Shown: piece after piece, positions 44,123 to 52,862 of the stretch
Position numbering within the stretch: position 1 is the stretch's first letter
Layout: every line of letters starts with the position of its first letter
Assembly: GCF_008312835.1 (NCBI RefSeq)
Contig: NZ_VSKS01000004.1
Location: forward strand, 186,001-250,000
Reading direction: 5' to 3'
From: Streptomyces marokkonensis
GTDB taxonomy: Bacteria > Actinomycetota > Actinomycetes > Streptomycetales > Streptomycetaceae
Length of the DNA stretch: 64,000 nucleotides
The notes under the pieces: model-generated
Told to the model about the DNA's origin: nothing
What the model saw: only the letters and a program-made list of their open reading frames with translations
The model's database searches: none
Translations under genes and position numbers: made by a program

Positions 44123-44773
44123 TCACCGCTGCACATCGGCGGCGGTGGCCGGACCGGGCACCGAGGCGGCGGGCACCGGATCGTCGTCCCGGCCGCCCCG
44201 CCTCGGCCGCGCGAGCAGGGCGAGGCCGCCCAGCAGCCCGCCCGCGCTCGCACCCACCAGGGCGGTCACCGCCGACGGCACGGACGCCGGCCCGCCCGGC
44301 TTCACCGCGCGCGAGAACTGCACCAGCCGCACCTGGGTGCTGCCCTTGGTGTCCTCCGCGTGCCGGGTCAGCGCGCGCGAGACCGCGTTGGCCATGTCGA
44401 CGGCCTGCTCGGGCCGCGTGGCGGTGGCCGTGACGGAGACCATCGGCGCGTCCGGCGAGGTCGCCGTGCGCACGCTGTCCCGCAGCGTGCGCACCGGCAC
44501 CCCCGCCCACACCTGCGCGTCGCCGAGTACCGCGAGCTGTGTGGCCACCCGCCCGTAGGCCTGGGCGAAACCGCGGGCGGCGTCCGGTGTCGCCTGCCCG
44601 GTCGGCACGGCGACGACATAACTGGTGGCCGTGTACGACGGGGGCGTGAGCAGGCCGTACGCGCCGCCGAGCAGCCCGCCGACGAGCGTGCCTGCCACCA
44701 GCGCGGACCAGGCCGGCAGCTTCTTGACGCGGTCCAGCAACGGAAGGCGCCGACGGGTCGGGGTGTCGGTCAT
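44123..44773 (-). CDS. Wzz-like polysaccharide chain-length/export protein
   Basis: 216 residues with two membrane helices (about 19-43 SALVAGTLVGGLLGGAYGLL; about 163-187 VTALVGASAGGLLGGLALLA) flanking an extracytoplasmic segment with SYTATSYVVAV. This is the layout of Wzz/capsular polysaccharide co-polymerases without a tyrosine kinase domain. It should set chain length during Wzy-dependent polymerisation. It is the last gene of the exopolysaccharide operon, 15 bp after the glycosyltransferase. Confidence 0.88.
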   Translation of the reverse strand: MTDTPTRRRLPLLDRVKKLPAWSALVAGTLVGGLLGGAYGLLTPPSYTATSYVVAVPTGQATPDAARGFAQAYGRVATQLAVLGDAQVWAGVPVRTLRDSVRTATSPDAPMVSVTATATRPEQAVDMANAVSRALTRHAEDTKGSTQVRLVQFSRAVKPGGPASVPSAVTALVGASAGGLLGGLALLARPRRGGRDDDPVPAASVPGPATAADVQR

Positions 44774-44788
44774 GACGGGCTTGCTCCC

Positions 44789-45925
44789 TTAAGGTGCGGG
44801 GGACGGCGACGAGCCGGAGACGGCTGCCTGGTACACGTCCATGAGGCGGGCTGTGCTGCGGGTGATGCTGTAGTGGCGCGCGGCCTCCCGGGCCGTGCGC
44901 GGGCCGGGGCCCGCCGCGCCGACCTCGGCGATCGCGCGGGCGTACGCGGCCGGGCCGCCGCGCACCCGCCGCGCCCCGGCGGACGCCGACGCCGGCAGGT
45001 CCTCGATCGCCGGGCAGGAGGCGTAGAGCACGGGCAGGCCGGACGCCAGCGCCTCCACGGCCGCGAGCCCGAAGGCCTCCTCCGCGGACGGGGAGGCGAA
45101 CACGTCCATCGCCGCGGTGAGCGAGGGCAGATCGGGGCCGGGCGAGCCGTCGGGGACACCGGGGCGCTCACCGGTGAACAGGACCCGCCCGGCCACCCCG
45201 GCCTCCCGGGCCGTGCGGCGCAGGACGTGCTCCTCGGGACCGCCGCCGACCAGCAGCAGCCAGTGGTTTTCCGGGAGCAGGGCCAGCGCGCGGACGAGGA
45301 CGTCGAACCGCTTGCCCCGCGCCAGCCGGCCGACGCCGCCGACGACGAACGCGCCCTCCGGCAGCCCGAGACGGCGGCGGGTGCGCTCACGCCGCTCCGG
45401 GTCGAAGCGGAAGCGGTCCACGTCGATGCCGTTGGGCACGACCTCGATGCGGGGGGCGGGCACGCCCCAGCGCTTCAGCCGGTCGGCCACCGTCGGGGAG
45501 ACGGCGACCGTCGCCGAGCCGAGCCGCTCGCTCGCCAGGTACAGCGCGCGCACCCCCGCCGTCAGCCGGCGCCCCTCCATCTGTGAGTCGCCCAGGGAGT
45601 GCTCGGTGGCGACGACCGCGCGGACCCCGGCGATCCGGGCGGCCGGCCGGCCGTAGACACAGGCCCGGTACAGGTGGGTGTGCACCAGGTCGTAGCCGCC
45701 CGAACGGATCAGCCGTACCAGGCGGGGCAGGGCGGCCAGGTCGCGGTTGCCGCCCATGCCCAGGTGCACGACGCGCACCCCGTCGGCGCCGAGGCCGTCG
45801 GCGACCGGACCCGGGTTGGTCAGCGTCACCACGTCGCAGTCGACGGGCAGATGACGCAGCAGCAGCCGCAGCTGCTGCTCGGCCCCGCCGACCCCGAGTC
45901 CGGTGATGATGTGCAGCGCCCTCAT
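44789..45925 (-). CDS. GT4-family glycosyltransferase
   Basis: 378 residues from ATG 45925 (MRALHIITGLGVGGAEQQLR), overlapping the deacetylase stop by 1 bp. The GT-B fold is shown by the N-terminal GGAEQ loop, DLVHTHLYRACVYG, VVPNGIDVDRFRFDP, VGRLARGKRFDVLVRAL and the donor motif SAEEAFGLAAVEALASGLPV (E-x7-E). It adds a sugar from an activated donor to the lipid-linked repeat unit at the cytoplasmic membrane face. Confidence 0.92.
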   Translation of the reverse strand: MRALHIITGLGVGGAEQQLRLLLRHLPVDCDVVTLTNPGPVADGLGADGVRVVHLGMGGNRDLAALPRLVRLIRSGGYDLVHTHLYRACVYGRPAARIAGVRAVVATEHSLGDSQMEGRRLTAGVRALYLASERLGSATVAVSPTVADRLKRWGVPAPRIEVVPNGIDVDRFRFDPERRERTRRRLGLPEGAFVVGGVGRLARGKRFDVLVRALALLPENHWLLLVGGGPEEHVLRRTAREAGVAGRVLFTGERPGVPDGSPGPDLPSLTAAMDVFASPSAEEAFGLAAVEALASGLPVLYASCPAIEDLPASASAGARRVRGGPAAYARAIAEVGAAGPGPRTAREAARHYSITRSTARLMDVYQAAVSGSSPSPAP

Positions 45926-46686
45926 CACACGCCCTCCACCGGGCGCCGGCGCAACCGGTGCAGCCGGATCTTGAGGAACAGGCGCGGCGCCGTGTCGTTC
46001 TGCCCGACGTGCGCACGCGGCAGGGCGTGCGGCCCCGTCAGCGGACCGGGGTCGATGGCGCAGGCGTAGGTGTAGCCGGCCTTCCGTACGGCCTCGACGG
46101 CGCGCGCGTCGACCGTGCCGTACGGGTAGCAGAACCCGTCCACCGGGGCGCCGGTCAGCTCGGCGAGCAGCGTGCGGCTCTCGGCGACCTCGGCGGTGAG
46201 GGTGGCGTCGTCGGCGCGGGTGAGGTCGACGTGGGTGAGGCCGTGCGAGCCGATCTCCACGCCCTCGGCCGCCGCGCGCCGGATGCCGTCGGCGGTCAGC
46301 AGCGGCTTGCGCGGGCCCAGCGGGTCCCAGGCGTTGTCGCCGCCGAGCCGTCCCGGCAGGACGAACAGCGTGGCGCCGCAGCGGAAACGGCGCAGCAACG
46401 GCACGGCGGTGAGGAAGTCGGTGTACCCGTCGTCGAAGGTGAGACCGACCAGGTCCCGTCCCCCGCCCCGGGCGCGCGCGGCGAGCAGTTCGCCCACGGA
46501 CACGCCCCGCAGTCCGCGCCGGCGCAGCCACGCCAGCTGCCGCTCGAGCCGCTCGGGCGTGACGGTGATGCGGTACGGGTCGTCCGAGCAGTCGCCCACC
46601 GAGTGGTACATCGCCACCCAGGGGACGGGCGCGGGGCGGGAGGCCGGGGGTCTGCGGGTGCCGGGGGAATCAACGGGAGCGGCCAT
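45925..46686 (-). CDS. Polysaccharide deacetylase (CE4)
   Basis: 253 residues. NodB-homology motifs: LVGLTFDDGYTDFLTAVPLL (catalytic Asp pair), EGVEIGSHGLTHVDLTRA (metal His residues) and GFCYPYGTVDARAVEAVRKA. It removes N- or O-acetyl groups from polysaccharide. No clear signal peptide is visible, so it may act on the lipid-linked intermediate inside the cell. It overlaps the flippase gene by 17 bp. Confidence 0.92.
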   Translation of the reverse strand: MAAPVDSPGTRRPPASRPAPVPWVAMYHSVGDCSDDPYRITVTPERLERQLAWLRRRGLRGVSVGELLAARARGGGRDLVGLTFDDGYTDFLTAVPLLRRFRCGATLFVLPGRLGGDNAWDPLGPRKPLLTADGIRRAAAEGVEIGSHGLTHVDLTRADDATLTAEVAESRTLLAELTGAPVDGFCYPYGTVDARAVEAVRKAGYTYACAIDPGPLTGPHALPRAHVGQNDTAPRLFLKIRLHRLRRRPVEGV

Positions 46687-48799
46687 GTGTGAGCTTTCGT
46701 GTGACGGTGCGTACGGAGCGCACGGCGGATGCGGAGCCCCGGGCCCCGAGGACGGACAGGGCGAGCGGGACGAAGACGGCGGTCACGGTGAGACAGCCGG
46801 CCGCGAGCGCGGCCACCGGCGACGCGAACCGGCCGGCGGCGTACGCCCCGGCGGCGACGGCGAGGGCCGAGGCGAGCACCGGCCGGCTCAGCTCCGCCAG
46901 GACCTTGCGGACGCCGACCGAGACGCCGGTGGCATCGCCGCGGCGGGCCGTGCGCAGCCCCGCCAGCAGCGCGGCGGCCGTGAGGGTGATGCCGGCGGCG
47001 TTGGCGGCGGCGATCCCCGCCACGCCCCAGCGACCCACGCCCAGGGCACCGATCAGGGACGTCGCGACGATGCCCGCCGCCATCACGCCGACGGGGTACC
47101 AGGTGGGGCGGCCCGCCGAGAAGTAGCAGCGGACCAGGGCGCCCACGAGGGTCTGGCCGAGCAGGCCGAGGGCGTACACGCGCATGACCTCCGCCGTCGC
47201 GGCGGTGTCGGCCGCGGTGAACGCGCCCCGCTCGAAGAGCAGTCCGATCATCTGCGGGGCGCAGGCGATCACCGCGCACATGCCCAGCAGCACCACGCAG
47301 GAGGCCAGCATCAGGTCCCGCTCCACACGGGCGCGGGCCCGTTCGGTGTCGCCGTCCGCGAGGGCACGCGCCACCACCGGGAAGGTGACGGTGCACACCA
47401 TCAGCGACAGCGTCATCGGGATCTGGGCGACCTTCTGCGCGTAGTTCAGGTGCGAGATGGCCCCGGCGGGCAGGGACGACGCCAGGAAACGCTCGACGAG
47501 GACCTGCGACTGGCGGCACAGCGCGAACAGCAGCACGGTGGCGATCAGGGCGAGCCGCACCGGCCGATCCTCGTCACCGTGGCCGGTGGCCGCGGCGGGC
47601 GCCGGGGTGCGTGACGCCAGCTGCCGCCACAGCGACGGCAGTTGCACCGCCACCATCAGACAGCCGCCCACCGCGACGCCGGCCGCGGCGGCACGCACAC
47701 CCCACTCCCGGCCGAGGAGGAACATCGTCGCGACGATGCCCGTGTTGTAGGCGACGTAGATCGCCGCCGGCGCGAAGAAGCGGCGGTGCGCGCGCAGCGC
47801 GGCGCTGCAGTACCCGGCGAGCCCGAAGGCCAGCAGGCTGATCGCGGTGAGCCGGGTGCAGTCGACGGCGAGACCCGGATCGGGAAGCCCCGGCGCCAGC
47901 ACCCGGACCAGGTACGGGGCCCCGGCGGCGGTCAGCGCGGCCACCGCGGCGAAGGCCAGGCACAGCCGCGGCAGGGTGGCCCTGACCAGCTCCCGGACCG
48001 GATCACCGGGAACGCCACGGGCCCGTCGCGCCAGCGCCACGCTGAACGCCGGGATCAGCGCGATCGCGAGACCGTCCTCGATCAGCAGCGTGGCGGCGAT
48101 CTCCGGCACGGTCCACGCGACCAGGAAGGCGTCCGTGTCGCTCCCGGCCCCGAACAGCCGGGCCAGCGACTGGTCCCGCACCAGCCCGAGCACCGACCCG
48201 GCGATCGACAGCACCGCCGTGACCAGCGCGGCCCGCGCGAGGAACCCCCGGGACGCCGCCCCCGCCCCACCTCCGTCGGCACCCCCCGTCCGGGGCGTGC
48301 CGGACGGGGTGGTGTCCGGCCGGGGCGTGCGGGCCATGAGCCTGCCGGCCGGGTTCGTGCCTTTCGCGGCCGGGCGGAGCCCGGCGCGTGCGGTCCCGGG
48401 TGCGCCGGAGGCGGTCGTCCCCGGAGGGGGTGTGCGTGCCGCGGTGCTGCCGGCCGGGTTCGTGCCGTTCGCGGCCGGGCGGAGCCCGGTGTGTGCGGTC
48501 CCGGGTGCGCCGGAGGCGGTAGTCCCCGGACGGGGTGTGCGTGCCTCGCTCCCGCCGGGCGGGTTCACGGCGCGGCCGGTCCGGCCGGTCACGGGGCCGT
48601 CCGGGGCGGGGCCGCCGCCCGCGGGCCGGTACGGCGCCGGGCCGCGGAGGTCGCGGCCGGCGGGCGCGGGCGTGTGGGCCCCGGACGCGCCGGTCCCGGG
48701 CGCGGGACCGTCGGTCTTGAGACCGCCGGATCCCGCGCCGCCGCCGGACTCCGTGCCGTCCGGGCCGGGGCCCGGGGTCTGCGAAGGCAGCACCGTCAT
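46670..48799 (-). CDS. MurJ/Wzx-like lipid-linked oligosaccharide flippase with repetitive N-terminus
   Basis: 709 residues from ATG 48799. Residues 1 to about 175 are disordered, Pro/Gly/Thr-rich, and contain 35-residue repeats (ARTPRPGTTASGAPGTAHTG and variants). The rest is an MVIN-type flippase with about 14 helices: SVLGLVRDQSLARLFGAGSD, TDAFLVAWTVPEIAATLLIE, DGLAIALIPAFS and YCSAALRAHRRFFAPA. It probably flips the undecaprenyl-linked repeat unit of the exopolysaccharide. It overlaps the polymerase gene by 4 bp. True MurJ is usually encoded elsewhere, near the end of the chromosome arm's core. Confidence 0.88.
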   Translation of the reverse strand: MTVLPSQTPGPGPDGTESGGGAGSGGLKTDGPAPGTGASGAHTPAPAGRDLRGPAPYRPAGGGPAPDGPVTGRTGRAVNPPGGSEARTPRPGTTASGAPGTAHTGLRPAANGTNPAGSTAARTPPPGTTASGAPGTARAGLRPAAKGTNPAGRLMARTPRPDTTPSGTPRTGGADGGGAGAASRGFLARAALVTAVLSIAGSVLGLVRDQSLARLFGAGSDTDAFLVAWTVPEIAATLLIEDGLAIALIPAFSVALARRARGVPGDPVRELVRATLPRLCLAFAAVAALTAAGAPYLVRVLAPGLPDPGLAVDCTRLTAISLLAFGLAGYCSAALRAHRRFFAPAAIYVAYNTGIVATMFLLGREWGVRAAAAGVAVGGCLMVAVQLPSLWRQLASRTPAPAAATGHGDEDRPVRLALIATVLLFALCRQSQVLVERFLASSLPAGAISHLNYAQKVAQIPMTLSLMVCTVTFPVVARALADGDTERARARVERDLMLASCVVLLGMCAVIACAPQMIGLLFERGAFTAADTAATAEVMRVYALGLLGQTLVGALVRCYFSAGRPTWYPVGVMAAGIVATSLIGALGVGRWGVAGIAAANAAGITLTAAALLAGLRTARRGDATGVSVGVRKVLAELSRPVLASALAVAAGAYAAGRFASPVAALAAGCLTVTAVFVPLALSVLGARGSASAVRSVRTVTRKLTHGRSR
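48342..48580. repeat. 105-bp in-frame tandem repeats in the flippase gene
   Basis: The motif CCGGGTTCGTGCC-type unit recurs at exactly 105 bp (GGGTTC at 48351, 48456 and 48561), encoding 35-residue repeats. Units 1 and 2 are about 90% identical and unit 3 is diverged. This is a likely site of length variation. Confidence 0.85.
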
Positions 48800-50139
48800 C
48801 GCGCCACGGCCTCCTCCAGCCGCCCGGGCACCTCGTCCCGGCACGCGGCGTCCGGCCGTTCGCCGGGGGAGAGGGCCCACCACGCCGTCAGGCCCAGGGC
48901 CACGCCGGTCAGCACGGTCGAGGGGCCGCCGATGTCGCCGTACACGAAGTCGGTCAGCAGCCAGAGCAGCAGGCCGCAGGCGACCAGGGCGCAGTCGAGC
49001 CCGGGCCCCCGGCGGCGCACCCGCAGCAGCCCGCGCACCGCGCACACCAGCAGCGCCAGCCAGCTCCCGGCGAGCGCGAGCAGCCCGACCAGGCCCTGCT
49101 CGCTCAGCACCAGCAGGTACATGCTGTGCGGCGAGAGCAGCGCCTGCTTGTGGTACGTCTCGCCCGCGCCCGCGATGTCGCTGCCCGACGACAGCGCCAG
49201 GGTCGCGTGTCCGTCCCGGTACTCGGGGAAGCCCTTCAGCCCCACACCGGTCAGCGGGTGCTCGCGCCACATGCCGGTGGCCGCCGCCCACAGGGTGTAC
49301 CGGTCGACCACGGACTGGTCCGGGGCGTCGGTGACCTGCGTGATGCTGTCGATCCGCTCCTGCAGCATCGCCGTACCCACCCCGAACCCGCCCACCAGGA
49401 TCACGCCGGAGGCGACCACGGCCGCCCCCACCTTCAGCGCCCGCCGCAGCCCCGCCAGCACCAGCTGCGCGGTGCACGTCACGGCGGTCGCGATCCAGGC
49501 GCCCCGGCTGAAGGACAGCGCCAGCGGCAGCATCAGCACCAGCGCGCACGCGCCGGCGGCCGCCCGCTGCCGGAGCGGCGCCCGGCCCAGCGCGAGACCC
49601 GCCGCGCACACCACGCCCAGGGACACCGCCGTCGCCATGCCCATCACGTCCTGCGCCCCGAAGGTGCCGACCGCCCGGATGGTCTCGCCCTGGTAGGAGG
49701 CGCCGGTCCCGGTGACGTACTGGTGCACGCCCACGGCCCCCTGCCACAGCGCGAGCCCCACGAACGACCAGGCGAGCACCCGGAAGTCGGCCCGGCCGCG
49801 GAGCAGCACCAGCACGGTCGCCGGCACGAGCACGAAGATCTGCAGATAGCGGCACATGCCGCCGATCCCCGCCGCCGGTGAGCCCGCCCCCATGGCGGCG
49901 AGCGCGAGCCCCACGACCGGCAGCCCCAGCAGTACCGCCGCGCGGGGCGACAGCGGACGCCGCCGTTCCCGCAGCAGACGGAGCACGCAGTACCCCACCA
50001 CCAGCGCGGAGACCACGTCGGCGGGCCCCGCGCCGTCCCCCGCCGGCGGCAGGGCCAGCAGGGCGACCACCGCCACCAGCGGCAGGACCGGCACCAGCGC
50101 GGCGGCCCGGCGCGGCAGCGGCATCAGGACGTGGCTCAC
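48796..50139 (-). CDS. O-antigen ligase/Wzy-like polymerase
   Basis: 447 residues from GTG 50139. About 11-12 membrane helices and a large external loop containing VVDRYTLWAAATGMWREHPL, TGVGLKGFPEYRDG and LLSPHSMYLLVLSEQGLVGL. The H-S-x-Y/L and G-x-G-x-x-x-F/Y motifs are typical of the Wzy_C/O-antigen ligase superfamily. It polymerises or ligates lipid-linked repeat units outside the membrane. It lies 6 bp after the sugar transferase gene. Confidence 0.92.
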   Translation of the reverse strand: MSHVLMPLPRRAAALVPVLPLVAVVALLALPPAGDGAGPADVVSALVVGYCVLRLLRERRRPLSPRAAVLLGLPVVGLALAAMGAGSPAAGIGGMCRYLQIFVLVPATVLVLLRGRADFRVLAWSFVGLALWQGAVGVHQYVTGTGASYQGETIRAVGTFGAQDVMGMATAVSLGVVCAAGLALGRAPLRQRAAAGACALVLMLPLALSFSRGAWIATAVTCTAQLVLAGLRRALKVGAAVVASGVILVGGFGVGTAMLQERIDSITQVTDAPDQSVVDRYTLWAAATGMWREHPLTGVGLKGFPEYRDGHATLALSSGSDIAGAGETYHKQALLSPHSMYLLVLSEQGLVGLLALAGSWLALLVCAVRGLLRVRRRGPGLDCALVACGLLLWLLTDFVYGDIGGPSTVLTGVALGLTAWWALSPGERPDAACRDEVPGRLEEAVAR

Positions 50140-50145
50140 GGGCCG

Positions 50146-51573
50146 TCAGCTCCCCGTCGGACGGACCAGCGTGGCCGCGGTGCGCAGCAGGATGCAGATG
50201 TCCTGCCACAGCGACCAGTCGTCGATGTACGCGTTGTCGAACCGGCAGCGGTCCTCGATCGAGGTGTCACCGCGCAGCCCGTGGATCTGCGCGAGCCCGG
50301 TGATGCCGGTGCGCATCCGGTGCCGGGCCGCGTAACCGGGATACGTCTGGCTGAACTGCGCGACGAAAAAAGGCCGTTCGGGCCGCGGGCCGACCAGGCT
50401 CATGTCGCCCCTGAGCACGTTCCACAGCTGGAGCAGCTCGTCGAGCGAGGTGCGCCGCAGCATGCGGCAGAACCGCCGCATCTCGTGCTCGTTGGCCACG
50501 CTCCACCGGGTCGCCGACTCGTGCTCGTCGACCGGGCGGTGGGTGCGGAACTTCAGCAGCGTGAACGGCTTCCCGTCGCGGCCGATGCGCTCCTGCCGGA
50601 ACACCACGCCCGGCCCGTCACTCATCCGCAGCGTCATGGCGCACACCAGCAGCAGCGGGCTGACCAGCAGCAACAGCGTGCCCGACACCAGGATGTCGAG
50701 CATCCGCTTGCCGATGCCGCCGCCAGGCGCCGGGGCGAAGTCCAGCCGCCGGCAGGGGAACCCGGCCAGCCGTTCCCGCGTCGGGTACGGAGCGGCGTCG
50801 GCGTCGACCTCCCAGACGACGCAGCCCGACTCGGCCAGCGACCGCAGCAGCGGCCCCTGTTCGGCCCGGACCGAGGGGTGGACGGCGAGCACCGCGCGTA
50901 CCCCGTTCTGGATGACCGCCCGCTCGACCTCCTCGTCCGTGCGCAGCACGGGCACGCCCTCACCGCCGTCCGCCTGGCCGGCGACGATCCCCACCGGCCG
51001 TACCCCGCACCGCGGGTGGCGCAGTACGGCGGCGGCGACGCGCTGCGCGGTCGCCGCCGGGCCGACGACGAGCGCGGCGTGCGGGTGCCGCAGCAGCGCG
51101 GCGCGCCGTCGCCCGTGCACGACCGCGCGCAGCACACAGCCCACCGCCACCTGCACGGCGAGCCCCGCGAGCACGGTCCCGGCGGACAGCGCGTCCTCCG
51201 GCCGGTGCGCCGCCCACAGCGCCGCGGTCGCCAGCCAGGCCACCGCGGCGCGCCCGCACACGGCGGGCAGTTCGTCCAGCAGTCCCGGCGTCAGCGGCCG
51301 CACGCCGCGCGGACGCAGCAGCAGCGACGCCCCGATCAGCAGTGCGACGAGCAGGGGGTCCGGCCGCGCGGAGGCGAGCACCGGCGCGGCGAGCAGGACG
51401 GCGGCACCGTCCGCGACGAGCAGCGGAACCGGAGAGTCCGGCCGTGCCGGGGGCCGCGAGGCGGGCAGCCGGGGGCCGTGGTCGGTGCCGCGCGGCGGCA
51501 TGACGGAGACGGGCGAGAAGCCGTGGTCCCGTGGCGGTACGCCGGGGGAGGGCACGGTACGTTCGGCGGTCAC
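50146..51573 (-). CDS. Polyprenyl-phosphate sugar-1-phosphate transferase (exopolysaccharide initiation)
   Basis: 475 residues from GTG 51573, overlapping the upstream stop by 4 bp. Four N-terminal helices and a CoA-binding-like domain (RPVGIVAGQADGGEGVPVLR) precede the bacterial sugar-transferase domain (about 310-475): KRMLDILVSGTLLLLVSPLL, VFRQERIGRDGKPFTLLKFR, TSLDELLQLWNVLRGDMSLV, GPRPERP. It starts synthesis by loading a sugar-1-phosphate onto undecaprenyl phosphate. Confidence 0.95.
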   Translation of the reverse strand: MTAERTVPSPGVPPRDHGFSPVSVMPPRGTDHGPRLPASRPPARPDSPVPLLVADGAAVLLAAPVLASARPDPLLVALLIGASLLLRPRGVRPLTPGLLDELPAVCGRAAVAWLATAALWAAHRPEDALSAGTVLAGLAVQVAVGCVLRAVVHGRRRAALLRHPHAALVVGPAATAQRVAAAVLRHPRCGVRPVGIVAGQADGGEGVPVLRTDEEVERAVIQNGVRAVLAVHPSVRAEQGPLLRSLAESGCVVWEVDADAAPYPTRERLAGFPCRRLDFAPAPGGGIGKRMLDILVSGTLLLLVSPLLLVCAMTLRMSDGPGVVFRQERIGRDGKPFTLLKFRTHRPVDEHESATRWSVANEHEMRRFCRMLRRTSLDELLQLWNVLRGDMSLVGPRPERPFFVAQFSQTYPGYAARHRMRTGITGLAQIHGLRGDTSIEDRCRFDNAYIDDWSLWQDICILLRTAATLVRPTGS

Positions 51574-52862
51574 GAGTGGATGGACTCCCTGTGCTCGGAT
51601 GGCTCGACGTGCTGTGTCGTCCGGTCGGCCCCGGCGTCCTCGGCCGCCCGGTAGTCGCGCGCCCATGTCGCGGCCGGCCAGGTGCCGAGCAGATCGCGGT
51701 AGACGTCGGCGACCGCCCTCGCGGTGTGCCGCACGTCATGGAGGGACAGCACATGGCGGCGGCCCCGGTCGCCGAGGGACGTACGCAGCGGCGGGTCGAG
51801 CAGCAGCGCGGCGACCGCGCCCGCCAGGGCCCGCGGGTCCTCCGGCGGCACCACGCACGGGGCGGCGAAGGACCGCGGCAGGCTCTCGCGGGCGCCGTCG
51901 ACGTCCGTCACCACCACGGGCCGCCCGCAGGCCATGGCCTCCAGCGGGGCCAGCGCCATGCCCTCCCAGCGGGACGGCAGGACGACGAGGTCGGCGGCCT
52001 GGTACCAGGGCGCGGCGTCCGCGACGGCCCCCGCGAACAGCACGGACCCGGGGGCGGCGGCGCGCAGCCGGTCGCGGTCCGGCCCGTCGCCGACCAGGAC
52101 GAGACGGGCGTCGGGCACCTGGCGCAGCACGGCGTTCCAGGCCCGCAGCAGGACGTCCTGCCCCTTCTGCCGGCACAGCCGCCCCACGCACACGGCGAGC
52201 GGCGCCTGCGCGCGCAGACCGGCCAGCGGCGCGAGCCCGGCCCGCACGGTGTCCGCGGCGGCCGGGCGGAAGCGCTCGGGGTCGATGCCGTTGGGTACGA
52301 CGGTCCACCGGCCGGTGATCCCGGCGTGCACGCCGGTGGCGCGTTCGGCCTCGCTCACGCACACCACCCGGGCGGCCCAGCGAGCGGCCCAGCGTTCCCA
52401 GCGCAGCGCGAGGGCCGCCGTCGGGCCGTCCACGGCCTCGAACGACCAGGCGTGCGGCTGGAACACGGTGGGGATCCGCCCGCGCACCGCGAGCCGCCCG
52501 GCGAGTCCGGCCTTCGCGCTGTGCGCGTGCAGCAGGTCGGGGCGCACCTCGTCGAGCAGCCCGGACAGCTGGCGCACCTCCCCGACCAGCGACGCACCCG
52601 GCGACCGGGTCGCCCGCCAGTGCCGTACGTGCGCGCCGAGCGACCGCAGATGGCCGGTGAGCGCGCTGTCCGGGCAGACCGCCGTGACGTCGAAGCCGTC
52701 CGCGAGCTGGGCCCGGACCAGGTCCGTCACGACCCGCGCGACCCCGCCGTCCACGGGCTGGGTGAGGTGCATGACCCGTGGCCGGCGGCCGGGCAGCGAC
52801 ACGTCCGTGGGCACGGCTTGCTCGCTCACGCAGTGGTTCGGGACGGCTGACAGCGCGTTCAC
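51570..52862 (-). CDS. GT4-family glycosyltransferase
   Basis: 430 residues from GTG 52862, chosen because it forms a GTGA overlap with the upstream stop; GTG 52829 is an alternative. GT-B fold: VMHLTQPVDGGVARVVTDLV, DLLHAHSAKAGLAGRLAVRG, VVPNGIDPERFRPA, VGRLCRQKGQDVLLRAWN and the donor motif EGMALAPLEAMACGRPVVVT. It is a second sugar-adding enzyme of the operon. Confidence 0.93.
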   Translation of the reverse strand: MNALSAVPNHCVSEQAVPTDVSLPGRRPRVMHLTQPVDGGVARVVTDLVRAQLADGFDVTAVCPDSALTGHLRSLGAHVRHWRATRSPGASLVGEVRQLSGLLDEVRPDLLHAHSAKAGLAGRLAVRGRIPTVFQPHAWSFEAVDGPTAALALRWERWAARWAARVVCVSEAERATGVHAGITGRWTVVPNGIDPERFRPAAADTVRAGLAPLAGLRAQAPLAVCVGRLCRQKGQDVLLRAWNAVLRQVPDARLVLVGDGPDRDRLRAAAPGSVLFAGAVADAAPWYQAADLVVLPSRWEGMALAPLEAMACGRPVVVTDVDGARESLPRSFAAPCVVPPEDPRALAGAVAALLLDPPLRTSLGDRGRRHVLSLHDVRHTARAVADVYRDLLGTWPAATWARDYRAAEDAGADRTTQHVEPSEHRESIHS

